DNA of 64,000 nt, taken from Cryptomeria japonica. Its lineage: Eukaryota; Streptophyta; Pinopsida; Cupressales; Cupressaceae. Made by a program: the position numbers and the translations under genes. The stretch covers positions 402,456,939-402,520,938 of the forward strand of contig NC_081406.1 in assembly GCF_030272615.1 (NCBI RefSeq). The letters are read 5' to 3'. Position 1 is the first letter of the stretch. Every line of letters begins with the position of its first letter. The notes under the pieces are model-generated. The model saw only the letters and a program-made list of their open reading frames with translations. It was not told where the DNA came from and searched no databases. Below, one piece after another: positions 1 through 11,646 of this stretch.

Positions 1-440
1 GAAACACCACTTTTTGAAGTGATGACATAGTCACATGGGAGAAGCCACAAGTTGCAAAATGCCCCTAACCCATAGGTATACCCTTTGGACCTTTGGAAAA
101 GCCTAAAAACTTACCCTAGGAGTCCATTAAACCCTTTGGAAAACCAACTGAAGTTTACCTACGGGTCAAACTTGAGTTGACCACTCCCAAGACTCCCTAC
201 CCAAGGAAAATTTGGGACCACACTCATGTTTTTGAATGGCTTTGGTAGAAACAAAACTCCCTCCAAGAGACAAGTCAAAATCAATGACACTAATCAGCAC
301 ATGTGTCAAGTGACACAACAAAAATACAATATAAAAATCACACATGGAATTTGTCTCTTGAAGGATTACACATATACATATAAATTAAATTTTACACTCA
401 AGAATTATAGACATCACAAATAAAATACATTACAAGGGGG
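1..440 (+). mobile_element. E1, internal 3' tail of an LTR element entering from the left
   Basis: This stretch holds no coding region I can recognise. It ends in a G-rich tract (ACAAGGGGG, about 432-440) directly before a TG-starting repeat, which looks like a polypurine tract in front of a 3' LTR. I therefore read it as the internal 3' end of a plus-strand LTR element whose body lies left of the window. Only one LTR is visible, so the family cannot be named. Confidence 0.35.
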
Positions 441-972
441 TGTTGTCTCTCCAAATAGACAACTCCCGGCTTAACAAATGCACATTGGTCTAGGCTTGGT
501 TCTCCATATAAATTCCATGGTCACATGGATAATTTTCCTGCGCATCTCAATTAACACATTAGTAACTCCAATAATCACAATTATACATAATCAAATACAT
601 GGATTTCATTACATATCCAACACTCATACATTTGACAACAATAAATCAATATCTCATTCGTTCAAATTCAATTTCACATAAGCAATCAACATAATTTTCT
701 AAAATTGAACCATTCATAAATATGCATCATTTTTCTATCATCAAAATAAAATCCTGCAAATTTATAATAATGACATTCACCATCATAATGTAATTCATAT
801 CTAAAGTTTCATAATCATCATGCATGAAATAAAGCATCAACATATGTCAGTGTGATCCAAATCATGGAATCATATAAGTTCTAAGTCCATAAAGCATAAA
901 ATAAAGCATCCATAATAGTCTCAATATGCAAATAACTGAAAATGTCAAACTGAATCGGGGTAGGGCCTCACA
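441..972 (+). repeat. Putative 3' LTR of E1
   Basis: The block starts TGTTGTCTC after a polypurine-like tract and ends CCTCACA, giving TG...CA termini. Immediately after it, at about 973, sequence matching the interior of the E2 LTR begins (compare 22770 onward), with the first roughly 228 bp of that LTR missing. This fits E1 having inserted into the E2 LTR, with the missing piece lying left of the window. The partner LTR and TSD are not visible, so the boundaries are provisional. Confidence 0.4.
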
Positions 973-1751
973 CAAGGTATATGAATATTACATAGAGGGG
1001 ATTGCACATGCAATCAGGCCAATTGCCTAGAGCTCACTACTCAAAGAGAAGTCTCACTAACTTACACAACACTATAGAGTGATTACAATAAAAAATGAAC
1101 TTATAAATTGCATCTGACCATGCTAGATAAGTTCTGATTCAAGCTCTATTAACCCTCTTTGTGTATCAATTCAATGATACTTTGTTCTACCCTATTCTGC
1201 TACTGATTGAGACTATGCACATGAAATTGCGCACTAAAGCTTTCTATCGCTAACCAAAATGCATACCATCAATATCCAATTTATTTGCAACCATAATCAC
1301 ATTCCAAAAACATCATGTAATCCATTGCTAAAAGATCCCCTTAAATACTATATTAACTTGCTAAACATCTCGGTCACAATAAAGAAAATAAAACCTGTTG
1401 GCTATCGAATCACAAGCTATAACACACAATATCGATGACCATGTTGGCCTTCATGTGCTAGAAAAAATTCCATGAAATAAATAATTAGGACCACAAGATA
1501 TCTTAGTCGGGTCCCATCCTTAACCGGGTTCCAAATACACATTACCAGGATCAAGATTTAGCCGGTTATAAAGCAAAGTGAATATATCGGTTGACTGTAG
1601 TGAATACCGGTTAGTCGAAACAAAGAAAAATGATAGAATAATGAATCCTGATGGAAGATATAGACACTAGAAGATGAGTTTCCAGATGAGTTGCCATCAA
1701 TGACAAACCTAAATACCATTTTCTTTACCGGATGAGTGTCAATTGCCAACA
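973..1751 (-). repeat. E2 3' LTR (incomplete)
   Basis: This block matches 22770-23551 with scattered substitutions, for example around the shared words ACATAGAGGGGATTGCAC and GTCAATTGCCAACA. Its right edge (AATTGCCAACA) is the TGTTGG LTR start read on the minus strand, with a polypurine tract just outside. The distal part corresponding to 22543-22770 is missing because E1 abuts here. Confidence 0.8.
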
Positions 1752-1765
1752 ATCTCCCCCTTTGG
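1752..1765 (-). promoter_or_regulatory. E2 polypurine tract
   Basis: Read on the minus strand it is CCAAAGGGGGAGAT, abutting the TGTTGG start of the 3' LTR. This is the position and composition of the plus-strand DNA primer used in LTR-element reverse transcription. The same sequence precedes the 3' LTRs of E3 and E4. Confidence 0.8.
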
Positions 1766-1898
1766 TATTGATGATAACACTCATGTGAAAAATGACCATC
1801 CCCAACCATCCCTAAATCTGCCCCCCCCGAGCTATACATTCATTCTATATACATCTGGTATACTCCCATTGAGTGATTTATACATTTTTCACTTTATT

Positions 1899-1920
1899 CT
1901 TCCCCCTTTCACATCAATGA
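1899..1920 (-). promoter_or_regulatory. E2 upstream second polypurine-like tract
   Basis: On the minus strand this reads TCATTGATGTGAAAGGGGGA, about 150 nt upstream of the polypurine tract next to the LTR. Comparable second tracts occur in E3, E4 and E9, so this is a shared design feature, not a chance purine run. Confidence 0.55.
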
Positions 1921-2029
1921 CAAAGCGGGGTGCCCACAAATTTTTTTTTATAGAGATATAAATGTCGATTCTATACAAGCTTCAAAATATTGGCATACAT
2001 AGTCTTCAAAAATGAAAAGTATGTATCCT

Positions 2030-2145
2030 AACCTTTCTTGAGAGAGTCAAGAATGGAGGTGAATCCATTCAAGAGACTAGTGTAATACTCAATTGCCTCT
2101 GATTTAGTGGGATCCTTCTTCTGCATATTAGAAATACATTCAGTC
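2030..2145 (-). pseudogene. E2 ORF2, C-terminal piece
   Basis: This short piece continues the E2 second ORF beyond the E3 insertion. The minus-strand frame gives a charged peptide (around NMQKKDPTKSEAIEYYTSLL) ending at a TAG at 2030-2032, followed by the E2 3' untranslated region and polypurine tracts. The function is unknown. It is assigned to ORF2 only because it lies directly across the E3 TSD from the ORF2 piece at 8890 onward. Confidence 0.5.
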
Positions 2146-2150
2146 TTATG

Positions 2151-2932
2151 TGTTGGCAAATGCACACTCCAATGAGAAATTGTAGGTGATCGAAGGTTTT
2201 GTCATTGATGGCAACCTTGCAATCATATGATACTGGCAAGACAATATACCACCACCGGCAGCAACAGACTCTACACCAGCACATAGGACACCGACAGATA
2301 AAGGAAGGATACCGACACCCTGGCCGATAGGAATTTTGTTTATAATGTATTTTGTGATTAATTGTAAAATCATTGTAAGCCGACATGGCAAGTATGACTC
2401 ATATATGTATGAGATCATTGTAGAAAATTTTGTAATAGTGTGATAGGTGAAATAAGGCAGACCTAATATATGAATTATAGGTTAAGGGTTTATGTATGAA
2501 GCAGAGCTAAAACCGGTACTGGATCTAGCATAAAAGATGCTAATTTGAAGCAATACAAGACATTGGAGTTGTATAATCCATTTTGTAAGTCAATGTGACT
2601 TTTTTATTTTGTATTTGAGTAGTGAGCTCTAGGCACTTGGCCTTCCTACATGTGCAAGCCCCTATTGTAAGAGTAATATTCACTTATTGTCTAGTAAGCA
2701 AATATTGTGGGTCACAAATCCTAGCAAGGTTTTTCCCACACCGGGTTTCCTCGTTAAACTACTATGTTATGGTGTGCTTTTCATGTGGTTATTGTTATCT
2801 TTGTTTGCTACATTATTTTTGGTTTACTGGTATACTATATTGATATGTTATACATGTTTTAAATCAAGTAAATTATATAAGTGGTTAGATACTGATTCAC
2901 CCCCCCTCTCAGTATCTTTGGGAATCCTAACA
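2151..2932 (+). repeat. E3 5' LTR
   Basis: 782 bp, TGTTGGCAAATG...CCTAACA, matching 8095-8884 throughout with scattered substitutions. A C-run near the right end (CACCCCCCCTCTCAGT) differs in length between the copies. The middle portion, around GTGAGCTCTAGGCACTTGG, is also recognisable in the E2 LTRs on the opposite strand, so the two families are related. Confidence 0.92.
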
Positions 2933-2947
2933 ATTGGTATCAGAGCC
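2933..2947 (+). promoter_or_regulatory. E3 primer-binding site (initiator-Met tRNA)
   Basis: ATTGGTATCAGAGCC directly follows the 5' LTR. This is the classic plant PBS complementary to the 3' end of initiator methionine tRNA, which primes minus-strand DNA synthesis. It is intact here. Confidence 0.9.
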
Positions 2948-3003
2948 TGGTCCTCTATTTTTAGAAGCTTAACAACTTGAGGAAGATCTTGCAACCAATA
3001 GAG

Positions 3004-4113
3004 ATGGATAAATTGAAGAAACAATTGGAAACATCTCTTTCAGACCATGATACAGAAAAATTGAAGAATATCAAACTTGAAGATGATCTAAAAGCTGCTC
3101 AGGATATCATTCAAGCACTTTAAGAAAATTACACTATAGCAAGGAATAAAAGAAGAAAAATTTGTGAGAAGATGCAGAAAGAGGGAGATGAAAAGGAAAC
3201 TCTTAATGATCTGGTAAACAAACTAAGACAAGAGATAAGTACAACACAGAATGAGATGCAGGATATGACTATGAGATTTTGCAGAGAAATTGAAGATAGG
3301 AAGAAAAATGAAGAAGATCTGACTAGAAAACTGAATGATGCTGCAAATGAAAACACGACTTAGTTATGAAAATGATATATTGAAGACAAATCTGATGCAC
3401 ACACAAAATGACTCAAATGAACTTATGAGACAAAAAGAAATCTTAGAAAGAGAACTGGCTACTATAAATCAGCACAAGGAGAAATTCAAGAAAAGCTCAG
3501 AAGAACTTGGTGATATGATGAAGAATTAGAAACCAAATGGTGACACAAATGGCCTTGGCTTTGAAGCTAGTGAAAGCTCCGGTACTGCAAACACACATGA
3601 TCATAGCAAACTGGTAAGACAACCTACTGCTTATAAATTTAATGGCAAATTCTTTAACTGTAACAAGTATGGTCATAAAGCAAATCAATGTAGATCTAGA
3701 AATTATCAGAACACCAATACACCCACCGATCAATGTTCTAAACGCAACAAAGTTGGTCATAGTTCAGAAAATTGCAGAATGAATGTAAGATGTTATGTTT
3801 GTGGAAGATTTGGACACTTATCTAATCAATGCAGAACACACACCGGCTAGGATATGGGAAAGCAATTCAGAAAAATAATGTGACTTGTTATGCCTGTAAC
3901 AAGATTGGACACATTGCTAGATTTTGTAGAAGCAAGTCCTCACCGGAAAATAACAAAGGTCCTAGTTTGAAAGGTAAAGAAAAGGTTGAAGAGGTAAAGC
4001 AAGAATTCTCAAAACAATGGATCAGAAAATCAGAACTGAATGTTGATGGGAATACTCCTCCACCGGTAGAACAGAGTAACACTCCACTGGCAGGAGACTC
4101 TTCATCTAATTAA
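3004..4113 (+). pseudogene. E3 Gag-like coiled-coil and multi-zinc-knuckle protein
   Basis: An ATG at 3004 (MDKLKKQLETSL) opens a lysine/glutamate-rich coiled coil of about 170 residues, broken by one stop and a frameshift near 3340. It is followed by four CCHC knuckles. The first two are damaged (FFNCNKYGHKANQC and CSKRNKVGHSSENC). The last two are intact (CYVCGRFGHLSNQC near 3790-3835 and CYACNKIGHIARFC near 3889-3930). The C-terminal tail is basic and serine-rich. CCHC knuckles bind nucleic acid in retroelement Gag proteins. No UBN2/DUF4219-type Copia Gag core is visible, which is unusual. The homologue in E2 has the same order of parts. This is probably the packaging protein of a non-autonomous element. 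Confidence 0.7.
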
Positions 4114-4420
4114 AGGAAAATCCTTTTGAGGGTTTAGCAACTGAATATAAAAACATGCTATTATTCCCTCAGTTGATGGTGAGAAGTTGAGATTACTTCT
4201 TTACTAGCAAATAAGTTAAGTTGTGACTTAACCGGCAAGCATTAAATGTGGCACGTGAAGAAAATAACATTATAAAACAAGTGTTTTGGCTCCATTTTCA
4301 TTTCACCAAGCATTCAAATCTTCGAGAGTGCAAAAATCCTAAGCAAAGGCATTCCAAGCAAAGAAGCGAAGCAATCTATCAAATCTTTCATCCCTAAGGT
4401 AGATTAAGGTATTTATAGCT

Positions 4421-7400
4421 ATGGCATCCTCATCTACTCCCGAATTTATTGCAAACCCTACTATTGTTGAAGTTATTAAACGCCCTAGACTCATATTCCA
4501 ACTAGTTCCCAAAATTGCGAAGAAAGATGATAGTTTAGGTGCATTTTCTCAAATACCTAGAGGGGTAGTATATGCTGAAGACCCTAGAATGTATATACAC
4601 TATCATATTGATGAAATAGGTGATGAGGAAATTAAGAATATGTATGAATCTATGATTGTGATGAATCGGGAAATATCAAACCTGAACACAAGATAATAGA
4701 AACCCTAGGTTTTACAGAAATCCTTAGTATCCCAGATTTTTCCAAAGATATCATAACAATTGTGCTAAGTAGGGTTCATGGAAAATTCTTTTGGTTGGAC
4801 TCTATTCATAAGATTACTAAAGAAGCAGTAAAGGCTGTGACAGGGTTACCCTCCACCGGCAACAGACTTGACAAAACAAAAAAGGTCTCAAATGACATTG
4901 TGATAAACCTAACCGGTGCAACATTCAACAAAAGGTCTCTAAGGGTAAATGATGTAATGGATATCAATGTCAAATTTATCAGTATGATCTTAGGTTACAA
5001 GACCACATGCAAGTAGGTTAAACTCAGTTTCTAGCCTATGCATTAAAAGTGCCTATGATATGGTAAATGATAATGCAAGGATAGACATATCTGAATGGCT
5101 TAAAGATGAACTAATTGATAATTTGGGAAAGATAAAGAAAGACAAGAAAGGAACATTTAGATTTGGAAACCTACTTGTTTGTCTAATGCTATATATAACC
5201 AAACAAGTACCCGATATTGGCACCAAAGATTTTGGATATGATATACCGGTAGGAAAACAACTATCAATATTATTGAACAACATGGGAGAGAACAGGGAAA
5301 AGAACATAAATGAGTATTTTCAGGCTTTGAAAGCTCGAATGAAAACAAGAGTAAGGTTATCACAAGCTATTGTAGATAAATACCAAAAGGAAATTTATTT
5401 TGTAATAAAGAAAGATGAAAGTTGGATGGAGGCAATTGCTCCTAGAACCATCTGGGTCACTGAAATGGGGTATGAGACTGATGACAACATAATAGAAACC
5501 TATGCAAAAGCCCTCCTAGAATCTCCTAAGGAACTTGAAGAAGAAGTATTTGGCAATGTTGAAACTATAGAAAGTCAAATTCAATTAAAGAAAAGAGTTA
5601 AAAAGGTTGAGGCAACCATTAGAAAAGGAACCTGGCAGGCAAAAGCTATTAAAGAAGATGTGCTAAAGCAAACCAGTATAACTGAAGGTGAATTAGAAGC
5701 AAGCCAACTAGAAACACACCTTTCACCGATAGGAACTTCCTCAGAAAGTGACAGGCCTACAGTATTCAAGAGAGTTGAGAGGAAGAGAAAACCTTCACCG
5801 ACACCTTCTCCTACACCAAAAAGATAGAAGCAACAGGCAGTTAGGCCCCCAGCAAAGAAATTAACTCCAAAGAAAAACAAGTTGACTCCTAAAAAGAAGT
5901 CAAAACAATCTATAGCTCCTATTGATAAATTACTGGATGAAATTACTGAGGATGGCAAGTTGAAGAATATCAACAAATTGTATAACACACTATCCACTGA
6001 TGACAAGGAGAAATTAGAGAACAGTGTAATATTACACTTAGATATTTTTAAGAAAATTTTTGATGCAAGTTGTTGATGAAATACCAGCAGATCTATACAA
6101 TAGACTGGAAGCTAGAAGAGTAGCTATTGTTGAGCTTTATAAGAAAATAAAGACTGAAAAATTACTTATTGTACATCCTGTTAAATCACTTGATGAGATA
6201 GATCAATTGATCTTTGAGGCTAACCGGTCAGTATTTTCAACTTCTCACCGACATGTAGCACTAATGGCAGAAAGAGTGAATCAGATAATAGAGGAAACAA
6301 TAGATGCATGGGATATATTCCTGGTAGAAAAAAAAAAACAAGAATAGTATCAAAAACCTAAAACCTTCAAGGTATACCAAAAGGATAGGGACATAGGAAA
6401 AGGCAAGGTTGGTGGACCTCCCAGTATAAAGATAACAGACAACTTACCCCCACCACCTCTAGATACTCACTGGTAGACACTACTAAAAATCAACCAGCAA
6501 TAGAGAGTATGAAGACAACACATGAGGACACAAATCCTAATTTTGAGGTGTTGTACACAATGAATATCGACACACAGGAAGTCAACATTGTGGTTGATAA
6601 GGAAACAAGTGAGAAAAGAGATGTGGCAATTGAGCCACTGGTAGAAGACACAACAGCTGAGACAAATGTTGAAGATACAGTTGGAGACATAGAAATTGGG
6701 AATGAACAACAAACTGAACAGACAACAGATACAAGAAAAACTGATAGCACTGGTATTGAGCAATCAACTGAAAATATTTCATTGGCAAGCACAAAGAAAC
6801 CGGTAGAAAATACAGAGTCACAAATAGAGAAACCGGCAGTGGATACCACTAAAAAATCATTAGAGGCACCATCAGAGAAACCATCAGTAGAGAGAATAAA
6901 GAAACAGGAAGAACAACAGGTTCGTTCTCAAGTACATTCAAAGACAGTGCCACCAGCTACAACTAAAAAACCTAAACCTTTGGTAGCTGAAATGGAGACA
7001 CAAACTGATCCTCCAGTAAAAGAGGAAAGCAATGCTATTATCACCACTGACGAATTACAAATTGTGAAGTTAGTTGGACAGACATCCAGAATCTCCATGT
7101 CTAAATTCAGACCAACAAATGTGATAGAGGTACTGTTAGATTCAATTAAGAAAATAACAGATTGTAATGTACTAGCATATAAGGCTATTGATGACACCAT
7201 ACCAATTTTGAAGATGATAGCTCCAAAGTGTAACATAGACAACAAAGATTCTTTGAACTAATTAGACACATTGTCTAAGTATATAACTAGTAATCTAATA
7301 ACATTGGACAAAATAAATGAGGAGAGAATTAAGGAGAGAATGATAAAGGAAAAAGAAAAATTATTTGAGGATATAGTTAAGAAGAATAAGGGTGAGATGG

Positions 7401-7879
7401 ACACCCTTTTACCAGAACTCAATGAAATCACTTTTGACTTCAAGAAACTATATAGGGATACATGCAAAACGGATGTATTAACAGAAGATATTGACATAGA
7501 AATCAGAAAGGCACAGGATAAGATTAATAATATTATTGACAATTTGATTGGGACATCAGATTCATTTTTGGAATTAGAAAAGAAAATTGCAAAGCAAGAA
7601 GAGAAAATCAGGAAACTAGAAAATAAAAAACAAAGAATAAGGGACAAAGCAGATGACTTAAAATGCCGACTTAGTCCAAGATTAGAGTATCTTATTTCTT
7701 TAAGAAAAGAAATATCTGAGGCTCTGGTTCCCAGACTAAAGACACTGGAAGAGAAAATGCACATATTCACCAATACAGTGCAGAGAACCCACGAAGCTAT
7801 AAAAGACAGTAAAACATTCAGCAACAACATCATTTCAATTTTGATAGATATTTTTCAGAGTTTAACCCACCAGTTATAA
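4421..7879 (+). pseudogene. E3 ORF2, long protein of unknown family
   Basis: The ATG at 4421 (MASSSTPEF) opens about 1150 codons, mostly in one frame (4421-4696, 5060-5827, 5882-6076, 6509-7261, 7271-7879). Short frameshifted stretches lie at 4762-5016 and 6060-6347. The parts in order are: a globular N-terminal region to about 5500 containing NLTGATFNKRSLRVNDV; a basic proline/lysine patch at 5770-5910 (KRKPSPTPSPTPKR); a threonine/glutamate-rich linker at about 6480-7020; and a strongly charged coiled coil at 7270-7880. E2 carries a clear homologue (KLTGPTFDGRLMRVDDI at about 11510-11570 on the minus strand), which shows the ORF belongs to the family. I see no pol catalytic motif, signal peptide or membrane segment. 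The function is unknown. Confidence 0.75.
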
Positions 7880-7931
7880 GAAACCAGGCAGGACTCCACT
7901 GACAGCAAATGACAACCTTTGTCATTGATGT

Positions 7932-7942
7932 CAAAGGGGGAG
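7932..7942 (+). promoter_or_regulatory. E3 upstream second polypurine-like tract
   Basis: AAAGGGGGAG within CATTGATGTCAAAGGGGGAG, 150 nt upstream of the polypurine tract next to the LTR. The surrounding words (CATTGATGTC here, CATCAATGCC at the second site) look like diverged copies of each other. Confidence 0.55.
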
Positions 7943-8080
7943 TAGAGGCTATGAGAAAAATGATTAGCAAATGGCTCATCAACTCAGAGGGAGCTTAGAT
8001 TTTTTTGGGTAAGACAATTCTGGCAGACTCATTTTTGGATGACACTTTTTGGATTTTTCTCATGAGTGTTGCCATCAATG

Positions 8081-8094
8081 CCAAAGGGGGAGAT
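8081..8094 (+). promoter_or_regulatory. E3 polypurine tract
   Basis: CCAAAGGGGGAGAT abuts the TGTTGG start of the 3' LTR at 8095. This is the expected plus-strand priming site. Confidence 0.85.
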
Positions 8095-8884
8095 TGTTGG
8101 CAAATGCACACTCCAATGAGAAATTGTAGGTGATTGAAGGTTTTGTCATTGATGGCAACCTTGCAATCATATGATACCAGCAAGACAATATACCAGCACC
8201 GGTAGCGATAGACTCTACACCGGCACACAGGACACTGACAGACAAAGGAAGGATATCTGCACCCTGGCCGACATGAATTTTATTTATAATGTATTTTGTA
8301 AGTAATTGTAAAATCATTGTAAGCCGACATGGCGAGTTGTAATATGACTCTTATATGTATGAGATCATTGTAGAACATTTTGTAATAGTGTGATAGGCAA
8401 AATAAGGCAGACCTAATATGCGAATTATAGGTTAAGGGTTTATGTATGAAGCAGAGCTAAAACCGGTACTGGATCTGGCATAGCAGATGCTAATTAGAAG
8501 CAGTACAAGACATTGGATTTGTATAATCCATTTTGTAAGTCAGTGTGACTTCTTATTTTGTATTTGAGCAGTGAGCTCTATGCACTTGGCCTTCCTGCAT
8601 GTGCAGGCCCCTATTGTAAGAGTAATATTCACTTATTGGCCAATAAGTGAATATTGTGGGTCACAAATCCCACCAAGGTTTTTCCCACACTGGGTTTCCT
8701 TGTTAAACTATTGTGTTATGGTGTTCTTTTCATGTGGTTGTTGTTATCTTTGTTTGCTGCATTATTTCTAGTTTATCAGTATACTGTATTGATATGTCTT
8801 ACATGTTTTAAATCAAGTAAATTATATAACCGGTTAGATACTGATTCACCCCCCCCCCTCTTAGTATCTTTGGAAATCCTAACA
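8095..8884 (+). repeat. E3 3' LTR
   Basis: 790 bp, TGTTGGCAAATG...CCTAACA, followed at once by the TSD TTATG. It is slightly longer than the 5' copy, partly because of a longer C-run (CACCCCCCCCCTCTTAGT). Confidence 0.92.
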
Positions 8885-8889
8885 TTATG

Positions 8890-11641
8890 AAGTAATAGAT
8901 TATCCAACCAAGGACCTATGAAATTTTGGAGCTCAGTTTCTCTCTTTCTTATGTTGTCCCTTTCCTTCTCTAATTTCAAAATTTAATCAATGACCGCCAA
9001 AATTGGACCATCCAAAGAACTGGTTAGGATAACTATCAGGTTGTATGAATTTGAAATCTGAATCAAGTTATTTATAAAATCTAAGATCTGGTTGTCTATG
9101 GAAGTTGTAAGCTTTGCAAAATCTAGACAAGTTTTATAAACTTTACCTCCCTTTGCTAATGCTACATCAATGGATTGCAAGAAAATTTGGAGTTTACCTT
9201 TCTTAGATGCAATCATTTGCAAAAATATTTGTTTTTGGGCATCAACAAATTTGTCCTTAGCTTTAGTTAATGAAATCTTGAGCAAAGAATCATAATGCTT
9301 AGGAATAAAATTAAAAATCTCCTCCAATTTATCGGATGAGCTTGTGCTCTCCTGTGCCTGGAAGTCGGGTACCAACTTGTTCAAAACTTCAAAATTGTGC
9401 TTAATTAATCCTCCATCTTTTGATTCCTCACGAGCCAACCCCTGAGTTGCTTGTTCTTGAAGTGCAGTTGCTGCCAAAATCTTCTCTGTCGGAGACATCT
9501 TTTGATAAGGCTTGTCAAAATTGATGGAAAATTGTGACAAATTTCCTTTGGCTATGGATGAAGTGTCAATTGGAAAGCTGGAAGAAAAGTCTGTCATAAT
9601 TTCCTTACCTTTGTCTACTGGAGATGTATCCTTTGAATCCTTTATTTCCAGTGCACCGGTGGCTTCACCACTTGGTGCCTTTTCTTGATCTTGTGCATCC
9701 TCAACAACCTTATTGTATGTATCCTTATCCTTATCAATATTATCCTCTATATTATGTACATTATCTGTTGGGGTATCCTCTGCTGCAAAATTGGGCTTGC
9801 TAGCCTATATAGTAGTATCTGGTGGAGTGCTAGCTAGTTGTTCAGTATTTACATTTGGTTCCTCTGTATCTATCGGTTTCTTATACCCTGGTAATTGAAT
9901 ATTCTGAGACTATTTCAAAATGGGGCTCAATTCATATCCCAAACTCAAAAGAATTTTGACCCAAATGTCTATGGTTTCCTTTCGGGTCTCCTCAAATATT
10001 TCTAACATTAGGTTATTTATTTTGTGTTTTGGATTGAATTTGGATGAGCCAATTTTATTAACCAAATCAGTAACCTATGTCAGAGTTATTGATGGGCAAG
10101 GATTAACTAATTTGGTTTCTTTCATATGCCAGTCCATATTCTGTGCATGTAATTTCCTAGCCTCTAGCTTATCATACAATTCCTTAGGCAAAATTTTCTC
10201 TAATTTAGTCAATGCTCTACTAAAAGAATCAAGATTTAAATGAATAGCTTCCTCAACCTGCTTCTTATCCTTCTCATCAAATTCATCAAAGAATGTTAAA
10301 ATGTTGTCTAAATTACCATCATTAATAATCTGATCAATTATGTCCTGAGAATCTAATTTCTTCTTACCAGTTCTTCTTTTGGCTTCTGGTTTATCCTACT
10401 CATTAGACTTTGGCTTGTGTTTATGTACAATGATAATATTAGGTTTTCGGGGAGGCTCCTTAGCCGGTTCTTTCTTTTTTCCTTCCTTCTTCTCCCTTAC
10501 TACCCTTGCAAAATGCCTTTCTTCTTTGGAGTAACCTTCATTTTTTCATCTGACTCAGTCTCCTCCAAAGAAACTATCATAAAATGTTGGGCTTCCTTCT
10601 ATTTTCTCTTTATTGGTTTAGTTGGCTTAGGATTGGCATGCTCGCCTAATGATGCTTATGGTTGCTTGGAAGACTCAGTTGTTACCGAGACCACATTGGA
10701 AGTGGCCTGAGCTTCTTTTTTGGCTTCCCTCTCTTCCTTCCTCTTCTATTTCATTTCTTATTTCCTTTGGGCTGCAAGGATTTTGCCTTTTTGTTCTACT
10801 TTTTTCCTATCACGCCCTTCACTTATTAGAGTCGTAGCTGCAACCTTAGTCATTTTTCTTCTGATTATCGGTGCAACCTATTCTTGGTGAACCTTTATCC
10901 CTTTCTCCTTGGCTATACCAAAATTTTCCTCTTTTTCCATCAACTGGTGCTTGCAGTAGATGTTGACTAAGCATTTAGTGTGGCCTCATCCACCTCATAA
11001 CCCATTGGTATAATCTAAACTATTCTAGGTTGGACTGCTTCCATCATACATTCATCCTTATTTACCATAAAACATATTGTAACTTTATATATTTCTACTA
11101 TAGATTTGGGAATCCTAGCTCTATTTTTCATTTCCTCCTAAAAAGTCTGGAAAAATGCCCATAAATTTTCCTTTTTCTATTTATCTCCTTGTCTATCCAA
11201 AATTTGGGCTATCTAGGTGCCTACCGGTCAATCAAAAGCCCATTGTATCTTTCCATAATCGAGAATAGTGCCCAAAAAGTAGAATGCTAGGAAAATAACA
11301 AAAGAACCATACCGGAAGGTGTTTCTTTTGTCTTGATTGATCTTATGAAAATTTTACATCAACTCCTTCAGCATCACACTGCAAAGATCGTAGTGTGCAT
11401 CCTCCTTCACCATTTGATGAGCAATCAAAATGTTGTTACCAGAGACAGAGTTTAGCCGGTTTGACTGGTACACTTTGTATCTGATTATCATTGCAATAAA
11501 TTTAACATCAATTTCCTTTATGTCATCAACTCTCATCAAACGACCATCGAAAGTGGGGCCGGTGAGTTTGTAGAGTTTTGTGTTGGAGATATTGTACCTA
11601 GGGTCAGGTAGACATCCAATCTTGTGCAGGCAAGTGATGTT
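8890..11641 (-). pseudogene. E2 ORF2, central and C-terminal piece
   Basis: Between the E3 and E4 insertions the minus strand carries the E2 counterpart of E3 ORF2. At 11354-11641 it contains KLTGPTFDGRLMRVDDI, matching E3 near 4905-4960. From about 11350 to 9600 the frame is broken many times, but basic and low-complexity segments can still be seen. At 8983-9597 there is a 204-residue open segment (MTDFSSSFPIDTSSIAKG...) rich in helices and charged residues, followed by a coiled coil (KLEKERDNIRKRETELQNF) running into the E3 insertion. The family is unknown. It is interrupted by two elements and many stops, so it is certainly dead. Confidence 0.65.
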
Positions 11642-11646
11642 CTTGT

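Larger units (their letters stand above)
2151..8884 (+). mobile_element. E3, complete pol-less LTR retrotransposon (TSD TTATG)
   Basis: Two direct repeats of about 785 bp (2151-2932 and 8095-8884) start TGTTGG and end AACA. They are flanked by an identical 5-bp duplication, TTATG (2146-2150 and 8885-8889). An initiator-Met PBS follows the left LTR and a polypurine tract precedes the right LTR. Between them lie a coiled-coil/zinc-knuckle region (3004-4113) and a long second ORF (4421-7879). No pol domain of any kind is present in 5.2 kb of internal sequence. The element is inserted in E2 in the opposite orientation, and its closest relative in the window is E2 itself. Confidence 0.92.

Noticed and set aside
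4421-7879. E3 ORF2 as an envelope-like protein, as found in some Copia elements
   Set aside because: No signal peptide or transmembrane segment is visible; the protein is hydrophilic with basic and coiled-coil parts.
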